The notes under the pieces are model-generated. The model ran no database searches. It was not told the origin of the DNA and worked only from the letters and a program-made list of their open reading frames with translations. Shown in pieces: positions 18,954 to 27,606 of a stretch of 55,916 bases of DNA. Location: the NCBI RefSeq assembly GCF_011806575.1, contig NZ_JAATOO010000028.1:1-55916 (forward strand), read 5' to 3'. This stretch comes from Vibrio hepatarius (GTDB lineage Bacteria; Pseudomonadota; Gammaproteobacteria; Enterobacterales; Vibrionaceae). Positions within the stretch are counted from its first letter, which is position 1, and every line of letters begins with the position of its first letter. Both the position numbers and the translations under genes were made by a program.

Positions 18954-20270
18954 TTAAAACTTCTTTCCTCGTTTCAAAACCCACCAAGGAGCCATGCTGG
19001 ATTCTTCATGGCTGCGGCGTACAACTTCGTTAACCATGGAAAAGGCGGTGATGAGCCTCATTAAAAATTGGTAAATTGGATAGAGTGGAAGCCAAATAAT
19101 GGCTTTTAAATCTTCATTCTTACGTTCGGATACGAGTCCTAAATAGACGATAAACAGCAATAGGGATAGCGTGAAATAGACGATATACAGCAGCAGCGTC
19201 AGTGCGAGTACAAACTTTAACGGGTAAGTGATCAGCATGTACACGCTGAAGATGACCACTAGAATTGGTAAGAGTACGTTCTGCACCACACCGTAAGTCA
19301 GAGTGAAAATAAAGTTGCCCCAGCCAAGTAGCGTTGGTGACAGACCTTCGTTATGTTTGCGTAGAAACAGGAACAACAAGTCACCATCCCAGCGTAAACG
19401 CTGGAGGATCAAGCCTTTTAATGTGTCTGGAACGTCAGTGTGGCCGACCGCGTTGGTCGCAAAGGCAAGCTTGTTGTTTGGGTAACGGCGTTTGTACTGC
19501 TTAAGACGCATGGTTAAGTCCAGATCTTCTGCGGTATGAGTATCCCAGCCGCCGACCTGTTTGAGCAAATTTTTGCGAAATGCCCCAAATGCCCCAGAGA
19601 TATTATTGAGTACGCCCCAGCGTGCCATGCCTGTTTTACCTGCCTGCATTGATAGCATGTACTCAAGCGACTGCATTTTTGTGAAAATATTCTTGTCGTG
19701 ATTGCGCACTCGCAGTGCTCCACCGCTGGCAATAACGTCAGGATTGGCAAACTGCTTCATCATGTTGAACACCATATCGTTGTCGAATGAGGTATCCCCA
19801 TCAACGTTGATCACGATTTCCCCACTTGCCACGGACAGGCCAGCGTTCAAGGTCGAGACTCGTCCACCGCGCTGCCATTTAGGGATCACGCGTACATTGC
19901 GGTTTTTGACATGTGCATGGCGCTTTTCACCGTCTAATGCGGCTTGGTAGGTTTGCTGGTTTTGCACCGCCCCGTCGACGACGGCAAGGATCTCGATACT
20001 GCCCGGATAAACTTGCTCAACTAGAGTGTCGATGGTGATACCAATCGCATCTCCTTCGCCGTAACAAGTGATGACGAAGCTGATCGATGGGAAATGGGTC
20101 ATCACTGGCTCATGTTCAACATAAGACCAACGAAAGATCCCGGTCAGTACCAGCAAGTAGAGAGGCAACTCAATGCCTATCATGATTGGGAACAACAACA
20201 ACCACAGCTCGGTGTTGTTGAAGATCATGCCTTGCAGGTATTCAAGTAGCGCTAAGCTATCTTGCAGCAT
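18954..20270 (-). CDS. processive family-2 glycosyltransferase (cellulose-synthase-like)
   Basis: The 438-residue protein has an N-terminal membrane segment (about 15-45) and a GT-A domain with the four family-2 motifs: VVDGA, VINVDGDTSFD (DxD), TAEDLDLTMR (the TED-type base) and LQRLRWDGDL (QxxRW). Three or more C-terminal membrane segments follow. The QxxRW motif marks processive synthases such as BcsA, HasA or Alg8. There is no PilZ domain. Its start overlaps the upstream regulator gene by 14 bp and its stop is one base from the HlyD-like gene, so the three form an operon for making and exporting an exopolysaccharide. The sugar is unknown. Confidence 0.88.
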   Translation of the reverse strand: MLQDSLALLEYLQGMIFNNTELWLLLFPIMIGIELPLYLLVLTGIFRWSYVEHEPVMTHFPSISFVITCYGEGDAIGITIDTLVEQVYPGSIEILAVVDGAVQNQQTYQAALDGEKRHAHVKNRNVRVIPKWQRGGRVSTLNAGLSVASGEIVINVDGDTSFDNDMVFNMMKQFANPDVIASGGALRVRNHDKNIFTKMQSLEYMLSMQAGKTGMARWGVLNNISGAFGAFRKNLLKQVGGWDTHTAEDLDLTMRLKQYKRRYPNNKLAFATNAVGHTDVPDTLKGLILQRLRWDGDLLFLFLRKHNEGLSPTLLGWGNFIFTLTYGVVQNVLLPILVVIFSVYMLITYPLKFVLALTLLLYIVYFTLSLLLFIVYLGLVSERKNEDLKAIIWLPLYPIYQFLMRLITAFSMVNEVVRRSHEESSMAPWWVLKRGKKF

Positions 20271-21621
20271 AGATTTCCCCAGTGATGCTCTCTAACCAAA
20301 TATCGATGTCTGCATCTAACTCTTTGTTTGGCAGAGTCCACGCAAACGCATTGAGAACGAAATCTTCTTCATCAATCAAGCCGCTGAGTTCTTTAAGCTT
20401 GGAGCGCAATACCGCAAGACTTGATTCTTTAGTGTTGGGCATCAGCACCAACAGCACGTCTTGACGGTACTGGCAGCAAATATCTGTGTCGCGGAACAAT
20501 CCACCCAGACGAGTGGTTAGTTGGTCCATCAAAGCAAACAATCGCGCGTCGCCGTATTGCTTGCCGTAGTCGTCCAATGATGGAAGGTGCAGACCGAGCA
20601 ACAAGTGTTTTTCACCGTGCCTTAGCGCAACTTTATTGACCCACGTAAGCAGGTTCTGGAAATAACTTACATCCACTTTGCCCTTGATTGAGAGGGTTGG
20701 GGCTTGGGCAATCTTGCCGTGCTGAAAGGTATATTCACCGGTCTCACCCAGTGACATTTTGTAAATCTTGCGTACCACCAAATCTTCGACCGCGATCTGG
20801 CTAGAACAGCTCAAGCAGTGGCTGACCGTAGAGGCTTCAACGAATAGGTGGCTGCAACTGTTACAAACGTGGTTTTCCAACGGGCGGTCGTAATCAACAC
20901 CAATATGTCTAAGTTGGGTCAGGCACTTAGGACATTCCAGCTTGCCTCGACGCAGAAAGCTCTGTTGATCACCAACATGGCCACAGGTGAAGCAGTGCAA
21001 TGAGCTTTGAGACTCGATATCAATACTGCTGCAGCTTGGGCAGACTTCGATGTAGTTTAAATGGCCACTGTTACATTTCGAGCAAACTCGGATACGGTCA
21101 ATGAGTTGATCGTTTTCCAGCACACCTTGCTTCTGCTCTGCGAGCACGTAGCGGTATGTTGAGCTGAGATCTGGGAAGAACAGGTCGATAATCGGGTAGC
21201 TATAAATGGACGTCGAGGTAATCGACTTGAGCGGCTTGACGCGGCGTTCACGGTTGACACCCAACCAGCCGACTAAAGGATCAACCGTTGAGCGGTGTTT
21301 CATTGTTTCCAATCGACTTCTCATTGCATCCCAAGTGGATGAAGCGAGCTGATGGTCGTAAACACCATCGGTGACGCATTCTGACAGCGCAGTGGCTTTA
21401 GTGACAAATATGCACCAGCTCCAGCTTCCTGGTCGGGAGTAAAACGCCTTAAGTGACGCATCAATTTCTTCTGCGTTATCGTGGTTAATACAAACTAAAC
21501 CGCCGAGCGCACGTGGTAGCCCCGCGATGTTTTCAAGCTGGGTAAATTTCTCATTTATTTGAGAATCATCTGCCGGGTTGCCAACCCAAAAAAAGTGGCT
21601 GTTCGAAGTAAGCATTCGCAA
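20257..21621 (-). CDS. zinc-ribbon protein with degenerate GGDEF domain retaining a c-di-GMP I-site
   Basis: The 454-residue product (or 452 from the second Met) has an uncharacterised N-terminal half and then at least four Cys-pair zinc knuckles at about residues 180-290 (CSKC, CPSC, CFTC, CPKC, CNSC, CLSC). The zinc part resembles, from memory, the TackOD1 metal-binding domain. Residues 310-450 follow the GGDEF fold, but the catalytic GGDEF is RQDVL (386-390). The inhibitory RxxD site is intact as RDTD (377-380) at exactly the right distance. The protein should therefore bind c-di-GMP without making it, like PelD. It heads the glycosyltransferase operon and is probably its c-di-GMP input. 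Confidence 0.8.
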   Translation of the reverse strand: MRMLTSNSHFFWVGNPADDSQINEKFTQLENIAGLPRALGGLVCINHDNAEEIDASLKAFYSRPGSWSWCIFVTKATALSECVTDGVYDHQLASSTWDAMRSRLETMKHRSTVDPLVGWLGVNRERRVKPLKSITSTSIYSYPIIDLFFPDLSSTYRYVLAEQKQGVLENDQLIDRIRVCSKCNSGHLNYIEVCPSCSSIDIESQSSLHCFTCGHVGDQQSFLRRGKLECPKCLTQLRHIGVDYDRPLENHVCNSCSHLFVEASTVSHCLSCSSQIAVEDLVVRKIYKMSLGETGEYTFQHGKIAQAPTLSIKGKVDVSYFQNLLTWVNKVALRHGEKHLLLGLHLPSLDDYGKQYGDARLFALMDQLTTRLGGLFRDTDICCQYRQDVLLVLMPNTKESSLAVLRSKLKELSGLIDEEDFVLNAFAWTLPNKELDADIDIWLESITGEIYAAR

Positions 21622-22021
21622 GCACTCGCAATAGAAAAACGCTTTGCTTTATTGATGTTGATGCAAAGTTCGTTCTTAGTGTCAATTTAGTACTTAAGTT
21701 TAAGCTTAACGAAGGGCGATTTTGGGCCAAATTAACACCATCAGACACAACCGTTAAAGGCTGAGCAGTGACGTGTTATGCAGATAGATCTACCCTGATA
21801 AAACTGCATGATTGATGACGACATTCTTTCCCGCAAGCTAAACAAAGTGTTTAAAAAGCCAACATAATTATAATAGTAGATCATGGACATGTTTTATTTG
21901 GTACGGCAGCCTGATCTTTATGATAGTTTAGTCAGAAAGGATGTCTCAGTAGTGAGACTTATTGTTATATTTATGAGTAATGTGATGCTTATCAGATGTT
22001 CAGTATGTAACGTCAAACAAC
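21622..22021. other. intergenic region upstream of the polysaccharide operon
   Basis: These 400 bp lie before the regulator gene (minus strand) and after pyrC's terminator. A 60-codon frame at 21883-22065 (+) has a hydrophobic middle but runs through the pyrC terminator and has no good ribosome site, so I do not call it. The AT-rich stretch 21840-21890 is a plausible promoter zone. No clear repeat or RNA gene seen. Confidence 0.5.
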
Positions 22022-22051
22022 AAATAAGCCACCTGAATAGGTGGCTTATTT
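22022..22051. terminator. pyrC terminator hairpin
   Basis: AAATAAGCCACCT (22022-22034) pairs perfectly with AGGTGGCTTATTT (22039-22051) around loop GAAT. It lies about 40 bp beyond the pyrC stop and has T-rich flanks on both strands. Confidence 0.85.
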
Positions 22052-22092
22052 TTCATATTCAATGACTTATGCAGAGTCTTAAAAAATAGAAA

Positions 22093-23121
22093 CTATTTCA
22101 CAGACCAGCTGATTGTCTCACCTGCGCGAATAGGTACGACGATATCTGAGCCAAATGGCATGCTGTCCGCGACCTGCCATTCTTGTTTTGTCAGCGTGAC
22201 GGTATCTGGATTACGTGCGATTCCGTAAAAATCAGGACCATTAAAACTCGCAAACGCTTCTAGGTTTTCAAGCTTACCTTCTTGCTCAAATACCTCTGCA
22301 TAGAGCTCTAGTGCCGCGTGTGCGGTGTAAGAACCCGCACAGCCACAAGCGGCTTCTTTTTTACCCTTCGCATGAGGTGCAGAATCGGTCCCTAGAAAGA
22401 ACTTTTTACTGCCACTGGTCGCGGATTCAACTAATGCTTTTTGGTGAGTATTACGCTTTAGAATCGGTAGGCAATAGAAGTGCGGTTTAATGCCACCAAC
22501 TAACATATGGTTACGGTTATACATCAAGTGGTGAGCCGTGATGGTGGCGGCAACATTGTCATTGGCGTTTTTAACAAACTCTGCAGCATCGGCAGTGGTA
22601 ATGTGCTCAAGGACAATTTTAAGGTTCGGGAAGTCGTTAACAATTGGAGCAAGTACCGTATTCAAGAACTCTTTCTCACGATCAAAGATATCGACATCGT
22701 GAGTGGTCACCTCGCCGTGTACAAGCAACAACATACCCACTTCCTGCATTGCTTCTAATACGTGGTAGATGTTTTTTGCAGAAGTCACACCAGAATCAGA
22801 GTTGGTTGTTGCGCCCGCTGGGTATAGCTTTGCTGCGACAACGTGACCTGATGCTTTCGATTTACGAATTTCATCGGGAGTAGTGTTGTCAGTGAGGTAG
22901 AGGGCCATGAGTGGCTCGAATTGCTCAGCAGGCTGCTCTGCCATGATGCGCTCTCTGTAAGCTAGCGCCATTTCTGTGGTTGTTACAGGTGGGATTGTAT
23001 TTGGCATGATTAGCGCTCGTCCATTGTAGCGGCTAATATCACGCACCGTATCCTTTAGAACGTCACCATCACGTAGATGTACATGCCAGTCGTCAGGACG
23101 TGTGATCGTAAGTGTTGTCAT
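22093..23121 (-). CDS. pyrC: dihydroorotase
   Basis: The 342-residue product from ATG at 23121 (GGGAG five bases upstream; an earlier in-frame ATG at 23136 has no such site) matches class II PyrC. RPDDWHVHLRDG supplies the HxH zinc ligands near the N-terminus, then VAAKLYPAGATTNSDSG supplies the lysine normally carbamylated. VLEHITTADA, ITAHHLMYNRN and FLGTDSAPH supply the remaining zinc His residues and the catalytic Asp. It closes carbamoyl-aspartate to dihydroorotate in pyrimidine synthesis in the cytoplasm. A PurR-like box lies about 60 bp upstream. Confidence 0.97.
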   Translation of the reverse strand: MTTLTITRPDDWHVHLRDGDVLKDTVRDISRYNGRALIMPNTIPPVTTTEMALAYRERIMAEQPAEQFEPLMALYLTDNTTPDEIRKSKASGHVVAAKLYPAGATTNSDSGVTSAKNIYHVLEAMQEVGMLLLVHGEVTTHDVDIFDREKEFLNTVLAPIVNDFPNLKIVLEHITTADAAEFVKNANDNVAATITAHHLMYNRNHMLVGGIKPHFYCLPILKRNTHQKALVESATSGSKKFFLGTDSAPHAKGKKEAACGCAGSYTAHAALELYAEVFEQEGKLENLEAFASFNGPDFYGIARNPDTVTLTKQEWQVADSMPFGSDIVVPIRAGETISWSVK

Positions 23122-23181
23122 TGTTGCTCCCACCATAAATTAAGTTATCCGTTGGAGCCCAAGCCAAGCGTTTAACTCAAA

Positions 23182-23197
23182 AAGCAAACGCTTACGC
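23182..23197. promoter_or_regulatory. PurR-like operator upstream of pyrC
   Basis: The 16-mer AAGCAAACGCTTACGC matches the E. coli PurR consensus ANGCAANCGNTTNCNT at every fixed position except the last. It lies 61-76 bp before the pyrC start, and E. coli pyrC is a known PurR target. Strength of binding is untested. Confidence 0.6.
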
Positions 23198-23282
23198 TTA
23201 GGCGACAGGATGATAGAGCAAAGCGTGGACTATTTCATCCCTTTTTTATTTGGTGGGTAGGAAACCAGCTTAGGTACGTTAA

Positions 23283-23441
23283 CTATTTCAGCGTCAACCA
23301 TAGGGCGTGAATGCTTCCCGGCAGGAAGAAAATCAGCGTAAGGATCAGGTTGATAATGAAGTCCTTACCTAAACCTCGGTCGATGAATACCGCTACTGGT
23401 GGGATAAAAATACACAGTAGGATCATGATCAGTTTATTCAT
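23283..23441 (-). CDS. Pmp3/YqaE-family small membrane proteolipid
   Basis: The 52-residue product from ATG at 23439-23441 has GAGGAG seven bases upstream. It has two membrane helices: the first begins MNKLIMILLCIFIPPVAVFI, and the second is FIINLILTLIFFLPGSIHALW. The motif FIPPVAVF, then a short polar turn with GLGKDF, then LPGSIHALW is the full UPF0057/Pmp3 signature. These peptides affect membrane potential and salt or cold stress tolerance. It lies alone between pyrC and the MOSC gene and is easily missed because of its size. Confidence 0.92.
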   Translation of the reverse strand: MNKLIMILLCIFIPPVAVFIDRGLGKDFIINLILTLIFFLPGSIHALWLTLK

Positions 23442-23665
23442 TGTTTACTCCTCGTAATGCAAGCGTTAATAAGCGCAAACTTAAAACGGCCTAAAAGTGA
23501 AGTTTTCATGAGCGCTTTTCTTTAGTAAAGCAATAATTTAGGCATTTTCCGATGTTTGGGGTGAATGTTACATGAACGAGACAAAATGAGAATTTAAACA
23601 TCTTCAAGACATGGCTATCGGGTTGAGTATAATAGTTGCACAATAATCGATGCCTAGGATTAGCA

Positions 23666-25483
23666 ATGTCAGCTCCAACTCTGTCTCAAATAAACGTCTT
23701 TCCAGTCAAATCTGTCGGTGGAATTGCTCTATCGACAGCGTGGGTCGAAAAGCAAGGTCTCACCTTTGACCGTCGCTTTATGCTCGCTTTCTCCGATGGC
23801 TCCATGGTCACCGCACGAAAATACCCGCAAATGGTTAAGGTGCGATCCAGTTTGACACCCGATGGATTGATTTTTAGCGCAGAAGGCCACGCGTCGTTAC
23901 GTATTTGCTACGCCGATTTTAAGCTGCAGGAAGCACCAGCTCAGGTATGGAAAGATAATTTTATTGCTTATACCACCACAGATGAAGCCGACGATTGGTT
24001 TAGCCAAGTATTGGGACAACGAGTGGAATTGCTGTATTGCGGTGAGCAGTCAAACCGAGTTCGAGAAAAACTAGGCCACAACGTGAGTTTTGCCGACGGC
24101 TATCCGCTGCTAGTGATCAGTGAGGCGTCGCTTGCTGAACTAAACCGTCGTAGCCCAGAAACGCACTCGATGGATCAATTCAGAACCAACTTAGTCGCAG
24201 CGGGCACCGAACCTTTTGCCGAAGACAGTTGGAAGCGTATCCGAGTTGGTGAGGTAGAGTTTGAGGCGGTCAAGCCTTGTGAGCGCTGCGTGTTGACTAC
24301 TGTTGATGTCACAAAGGGCGCGTTTCGCGCGAGCAAAGAGCCGCTGAACACCTTATCTCAGTTTCGTGCTAACGAACGAGGTGGAGTGTTCTTTGGTCAG
24401 AATTTAGTAGCAAAAAATGAAGGCATGATTCGACAAGGTGATGTCATCGAAGTACTTGAGTATAAAGACAAAGAGTTTTACCCCGACAATTCGCCACAAA
24501 GCTACTTAATGACGTGTGTGGAGCGCGAAGAAATCGCGCGTGATTTTGTCACGTTCTGGTTGGAACCAAGCCAAGGTCAGGCGCCGGATTATTTGCCGGG
24601 TCAGCACTTGCCAATCAGTGTGGAAATCGACGGTGACGTAGTTGGCCGTCATTATACGTTGTCTTCTAGCCCGTCTCGTCCGGGTCGTCTGGCTATTTCA
24701 GTCAAACGTATCGATAGCGGGCGAGTGTCTAACTGGCTGCTGGATAACCTTGAAGTGGGTGCAACGTTAAGTTGTGAACAGCCCGGTGGCAGTTTCCATC
24801 TCAAAGAGCGTAACGATAAACCCGTTCTGCTGCTTTCAGCAGGCAGTGGCGTGACGCCAATGATGTCAATGTTACGTTATCTCTCTGACCACGACCAAGT
24901 GGACGATGTGGTGTTCTATCACCAGTGTCGCAGCGTGGAAGATATTCCATACAAAACGGAATTGGATGAGCTAAAGTGTAAGCACGCAGGGTTAACGGTG
25001 CTGATTTCGTTATCGCAAGCGCCGGATGACTGGTTTGGCTTAAAAGGTCGCCTGACACTTGCACATCTGAAGAAAATCAAACACGTCGAGCAAAGACAAG
25101 TGTTTGTCTGTGGCCCAGATGGCTTCATGCAGAAAGCGAAAAACATGTTGCTGAAGAAAGGCCTTCCTGACGAGCATTACCATCAGGAAGCGTTCGGTGT
25201 CAGTAACATCAGCCAGCAACCATTGAAGCAAATTACCATTAGCGTCAATGGTCACCTCTTTAGCGGTGATAACCAGAAGACGCTGTTGGAGCAAGCAGAA
25301 GACGCAGGCGCACCGATCGCCAATAGCTGCCGTGCTGGCTTGTGTGGCGCATGTAAGGTGACGGTTGAATCTGGTAAAGTGCATCAACCGGATGTGCCAG
25401 CATTGCAAGAGCATGAACGCAATATGGGAATGGTATTGGCATGTTGTAGTGTGCCGCAAACCGATATCGAAGTGGTCAGTTAA
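23666..25483 (+). CDS. MOSC domain - ferredoxin reductase - [2Fe-2S] ferredoxin fusion
   Basis: The product is 605 residues from ATG at 23666 (AGGA six bases upstream), rather than the in-frame ATG at 23636. Domains in order: MOSC N-terminal beta barrel (1-110), MOSC domain with KPCERCVLTTVD (about 120-260), FNR-type FAD domain (GRHYTLSSSPS, about 290-390), NAD-binding domain (LLLSAGSGVTPMMSMLR and VFVCGPDGFM, about 395-500), and plant-type ferredoxin (CRAGLCGACKV plus a later Cys, about 520-605). YcbX of E. coli has only MOSC plus ferredoxin and helps reduce N-hydroxylated compounds; the added reductase would make this self-sufficient with NAD(P)H. The C-terminal half resembles the Hcr reductase. 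Confidence 0.9.
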   Translation: MSAPTLSQINVFPVKSVGGIALSTAWVEKQGLTFDRRFMLAFSDGSMVTARKYPQMVKVRSSLTPDGLIFSAEGHASLRICYADFKLQEAPAQVWKDNFIAYTTTDEADDWFSQVLGQRVELLYCGEQSNRVREKLGHNVSFADGYPLLVISEASLAELNRRSPETHSMDQFRTNLVAAGTEPFAEDSWKRIRVGEVEFEAVKPCERCVLTTVDVTKGAFRASKEPLNTLSQFRANERGGVFFGQNLVAKNEGMIRQGDVIEVLEYKDKEFYPDNSPQSYLMTCVEREEIARDFVTFWLEPSQGQAPDYLPGQHLPISVEIDGDVVGRHYTLSSSPSRPGRLAISVKRIDSGRVSNWLLDNLEVGATLSCEQPGGSFHLKERNDKPVLLLSAGSGVTPMMSMLRYLSDHDQVDDVVFYHQCRSVEDIPYKTELDELKCKHAGLTVLISLSQAPDDWFGLKGRLTLAHLKKIKHVEQRQVFVCGPDGFMQKAKNMLLKKGLPDEHYHQEAFGVSNISQQPLKQITISVNGHLFSGDNQKTLLEQAEDAGAPIANSCRAGLCGACKVTVESGKVHQPDVPALQEHERNMGMVLACCSVPQTDIEVVS

Positions 25484-25488
25484 TCATG

Positions 25489-25516
25489 AACAGCCCTGAC
25501 TCACATCAGGGCTGTT
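25489..25516. terminator. bidirectional terminator between convergent genes
   Basis: AACAGCCCTGA (25489-25499) pairs with TCAGGGCTGTT (25506-25516) around a six-base loop. It lies between the MOSC fusion stop and the PAS-GGDEF stop. Confidence 0.8.
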
Positions 25517-25518
25517 GT

Positions 25519-26433
25519 CTATTTGATCGACGTTATGTTTCGACCGAGATTTTTTGATTCGTAGAGTGCTTTGTCCGCGCGGCGGTATAAGTCAAAAAAG
25601 TCATGGTCTTCAGGAATTAATTCAGTGACGCCGCAACTGATACTCAACGGTGGCTGTCGGTTATCGTTGAACGGCAATTGGCTGAATTGGATTCGCAGAC
25701 GTTCAGCAATTTCATACGCCTCGTTAGCGTCGGTTTGGTTAACGATGATCAGAAATTCTTCTCCGCCGATACGACCACAACTATCCGCTTTGCGCAAATT
25801 GCTGCGGATAAGATTTGCCAAACTGACGATGACCTTGTCGCCGAAGTCATGACCAAAGGTATCGTTGATGAGTTTAAATCGGTCGACGTCGATGACAATG
25901 CAGGCTAGGGGCGTGTCGTTCTTGATCGCCTGTTTAAACTCAGCAGAGAAACTTTGCCAAAGCTTACGGCGATTATAGAGTTGGGTCATTTCGTCGGTGT
26001 TGGCAAGCTCGGTCAGTTGCTCGCGCAGTTCGACAATATCGGTAATATCGGTAGAAACACCAATCAGACCAATAACCTCTTTGGTCACTGAGCTGAAAAT
26101 CGGATTTTTGATGGCACGGTAGACCTTGAGTTTGCCATCCTGAATCGCTACTGCGTGCTCTTCGGTGACAACCGAATGTCCGGATTCAAAGACCTTTTGA
26201 TCACTGTCGAGTATATCCTTGAGCATTTCCGGTTGGAAAAACTCGTGGTCGGTTTTGCCTCTTAGGTGGTCCAGTGTGGTGTTGAACAGCTTCAAGGTGA
26301 GTTTGTTAGCGTACAAGTACTCACCTTGACGGTTTTTGATAAACACAAAAGAGCCGATCTCGTTTAAAACTACTTCGTGCAATGTAAAGTGTTCGTGGTC
26401 GTATATGTCTTCTATTCGTTCTAGTTCAATCAT
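25519..26433 (-). CDS. PAS-GGDEF diguanylate cyclase
   Basis: The 304-residue soluble protein has an N-terminal PAS domain (about 20-135; FVFIKNRQGEYLYANKLTL and GKTDHEFF) with a PAC segment (VIGLIGVSTDIT). The GGDEF domain begins at about 145 (TDEMTQLYNRRKLW), with catalytic GGEEF at 223-227. The inhibitory I-site is intact (RKAD at 214-217), so it should be product-inhibited, unlike the large cyclase at 8197. GGAGG precedes the ATG. No membrane segment. It makes c-di-GMP under control of whatever the PAS domain senses. Confidence 0.93.
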   Translation of the reverse strand: MIELERIEDIYDHEHFTLHEVVLNEIGSFVFIKNRQGEYLYANKLTLKLFNTTLDHLRGKTDHEFFQPEMLKDILDSDQKVFESGHSVVTEEHAVAIQDGKLKVYRAIKNPIFSSVTKEVIGLIGVSTDITDIVELREQLTELANTDEMTQLYNRRKLWQSFSAEFKQAIKNDTPLACIVIDVDRFKLINDTFGHDFGDKVIVSLANLIRSNLRKADSCGRIGGEEFLIIVNQTDANEAYEIAERLRIQFSQLPFNDNRQPPLSISCGVTELIPEDHDFFDLYRRADKALYESKNLGRNITSIK

Positions 26434-26606
26434 CTGACCTCCACATGTTATGAGGCCTAGCCGTAGACTGACGTTATAAGTGTGGTGTTTGTCCTTATCT
26501 GAACAAGCCCGCGAGCATGAACTTATCCAGATGTCGTATTCGGTGATTAAAGAGCGGTGTTATATAAATCCCACCTATAAACATATACCTAATTTCCCAC
26601 TTTCAC

Positions 26607-27506
26607 CTAGACTTGCTCTACGTTTTGTACTGGCTGAATTGATTTTTTGTGAAGCTTAACCTGTGACAAGATAACCCCACCGATCACCAAGGTACCGCCG
26701 ACCAAGTGATACATATGAACCTTTTCCCCTAGTAAAGCAGCGGCAAGCGTAATCGCAACAACTGGCATCAAGTTCATAAACATGGCGCTAGAATCTGCGC
26801 CAATTAAGTCAATCGCTTTGACCCACATCCACGGCGCAGCAACAGACGCCGCCAATCCAGCGTAAGCAATTAAAGGTAAAGATTCGCTAGGTGGTGCGAG
26901 CTGCTCGCTTGATAGCCATAGCGGGACCAACATTATTAGCGCTAACACGCCTTGGCTGTAGACCATCACCCAGTTAGATAAAGGCATTTTCCAGCGTTTG
27001 AGTAGCACGCAGTACGCTGCGTAGCAGACCGAAGTTAACACCATCAGACCATCGCCAGTGGTAATACTGCTGTGAATAAAGAAGGTCATATCGCCTTGGC
27101 CAAGCATAAAAGCCAGTCCTGTCAAGGCTATGATGCCGCCGACAATGCTATTGAGGGAGATTGATTTGCCCAGTAATGGAACGCTCATAAAGACACTCAT
27201 CAAAGGGACTAATGAAGTGATCAGTGCCATGTTGGACGCGGTTGTGGTCAAACCGGCGTAGTAACCCAAGGATTGGTTGAGTACCATGCCAAGTAGCGCG
27301 AGACAGCCAATTTTCGATAAGTTAGGTTTGATAAGGTGCCACTGCTTGAGCGCGCTTGGTAGGCAGAATGGTGTGAGCACAACAACCGCCAAGAACCATC
27401 GATAGAAGCTCATCGCACTTGGTTCGATCACCTCAGACGCCATTTTGTTAATAATGGTATTTCCGCCCCAGATGCAGACAGTAATGAAAGGTAATAGGTA
27501 CACCAT
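26607..27506 (-). CDS. EamA-family (DMT) transporter
   Basis: The 299-residue protein has ten hydrophobic segments in two EamA halves. The first starts LLPFITVCIWGGNTIINK and the second GLMVLTSVCYAAYCVLLKRW; the SFYRWFLAVVVLTP and APWMWVKAIDLIGAD segments are typical of RhaT/PecM-type exporters. GGAGCTCAC lies before the ATG. It is divergent from an AraC-type regulator, with 100 bp between, so that regulator probably controls it. Substrate unknown. Confidence 0.9.
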   Translation of the reverse strand: MVYLLPFITVCIWGGNTIINKMASEVIEPSAMSFYRWFLAVVVLTPFCLPSALKQWHLIKPNLSKIGCLALLGMVLNQSLGYYAGLTTTASNMALITSLVPLMSVFMSVPLLGKSISLNSIVGGIIALTGLAFMLGQGDMTFFIHSSITTGDGLMVLTSVCYAAYCVLLKRWKMPLSNWVMVYSQGVLALIMLVPLWLSSEQLAPPSESLPLIAYAGLAASVAAPWMWVKAIDLIGADSSAMFMNLMPVVAITLAAALLGEKVHMYHLVGGTLVIGGVILSQVKLHKKSIQPVQNVEQV

Positions 27507-27606
27507 GTGAGCTCCACCGCAATATTAAGAGTAGCGACTAGTGTGACAGGTCGTTATAATTACAAATATCTCCAAAAAGACATCGCGAGCTATAGGAAGA
27601 CAAAGT

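Noticed and set aside
21883..22065. 60-codon plus-strand frame between the polysaccharide operon and pyrC
   Set aside because: It runs through the pyrC terminator hairpin, has no ribosome site and no family resemblance.
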